From contig CAIOOA010000005.1 in NCBI GenBank assembly GCA_903859815.1, positions 1 through 54,263 on the forward strand: a stretch of 54,263 bases of DNA, read 5' to 3'. Of this stretch, positions 54,205 through 54,263 are shown in pieces. Origin of the DNA: an uncultured Methylococcaceae bacterium. GTDB lineage: Bacteria; Pseudomonadota; Gammaproteobacteria; Methylococcales; Methylococcaceae. The notes beneath the pieces were generated by a model. The model was not told the origin of the DNA, did not search any database, and was given only the letters and a program-made list of their open reading frames with translations. The translations under genes and the position numbers were made by a program. Within the stretch, counting starts at the first letter, position 1. Each line of letters starts with the position of its first letter.

Positions 54205-54263
54205 CTATTCTGGTGGACAGCCATTTTTAACCAGCCATTGCCGTTTGTAGACCGGTTTGTCGA
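54205..54263 (-). CDS. Possible C-terminal end of a gene running off the right edge
   Basis: One minus-strand frame is open from the edge to a TAG at 54207-54205 and reads DKPVYKRQWLVKNGCPPE. It is too short to place in a family and could be chance. Confidence 0.25.
   Translation of the reverse strand, partial: DKPVYKRQWLVKNGCPPE

Noticed and set aside
1-54263. CRISPR arrays, tRNA, rRNA, prophage modules
   Set aside because: No regularly spaced direct repeats, no clover-leaf tRNA or rRNA-like stretches, and no phage structural or integrase genes were noticed on reading both strands.

Overview
The window is bacterial, about 54 kb, densely coded, and has no rRNA, tRNA, CRISPR array or intact insertion sequence that I could find. 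Gene content points to a gammaproteobacterium with a chemolithotrophic or methylotrophic tendency: SoxY and SoxZ, a gap-pyk-fbp sugar-phosphate block, a two-component pair with a LapD/MoxY-like sensor, a MoxR-DUF58-transglutaminase operon, a MfnE-like kinase (a methanofuran-type cofactor enzyme found in methanogens and in methylotrophs), SucAB and cobalamin nucleotide-loop genes. A methanotroph or sulfur oxidiser is my best guess; the sequence alone does not settle it.

Layout. 1-5.1 kb: partial msrB, soxZ and soxY in divergent orientation, then fbp, pyk and gap on the minus strand. 5.3-8.4 kb: a Lon-type AAA protease without a LON-N domain, facing a separate LON-N domain protein. 8.4-18.7 kb: one close-packed minus-strand run of eight genes, read from the right: a PNP-SIR2-ATPase fusion, an HNH nuclease, a methyltransferase, UDP-galactopyranose mutase, a glycosyltransferase, a Uma2 protein, an SGNH hydrolase and a Wzt-like ABC ATPase. 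19.1-24.3 kb: histidine kinase and response regulator, a diguanylate cyclase whose 5' end is split by a 111-bp inverted-repeat element, and an SDR oxidoreductase. 24.6-29.4 kb: dsbB, then moxR-DUF58-tgpA. 29.4-35.4 kb: a nitroreductase and a FUSC/HlyD/YtcA/TolC efflux set like E. coli mdtNOP-ytcA. 35.4-38.3 kb: cobUTCS. 38.4-43.2 kb: MfnE-like kinase, sucB, sucA. 43.5-45.7 kb: ygiQ. 45.8-50.9 kb: an accessory patch with an FkbM methyltransferase, HicAB, an unrecognised gene, a ParE/Phd pair, a decayed VapBC and a DUF433/DUF5615 pair. 51-54.3 kb: pyrD, a transposase relic, a hypoxanthine-DNA glycosylase and an M48 peptidase fused to a pilin-like tail.

The strongest candidate for an undescribed system is at 14670-18667. 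A 1016-residue protein joins a nucleoside-phosphorylase-like domain, a SIR2 domain and an SMC/OLD-type ATPase, and it overlaps by 4 nt a PtuB-like HNH nuclease. It resembles Septu (PtuA ATPase plus PtuB HNH) with two extra nucleotide-metabolism modules on the ATPase. It also heads an apparent surface-polysaccharide operon. The second clear discovery is the small transposon-like element at 21290-21400: near-perfect terminal inverted repeats, an 8-bp target duplication, and a gene whose reading frame is restored when the insert is removed in silico.
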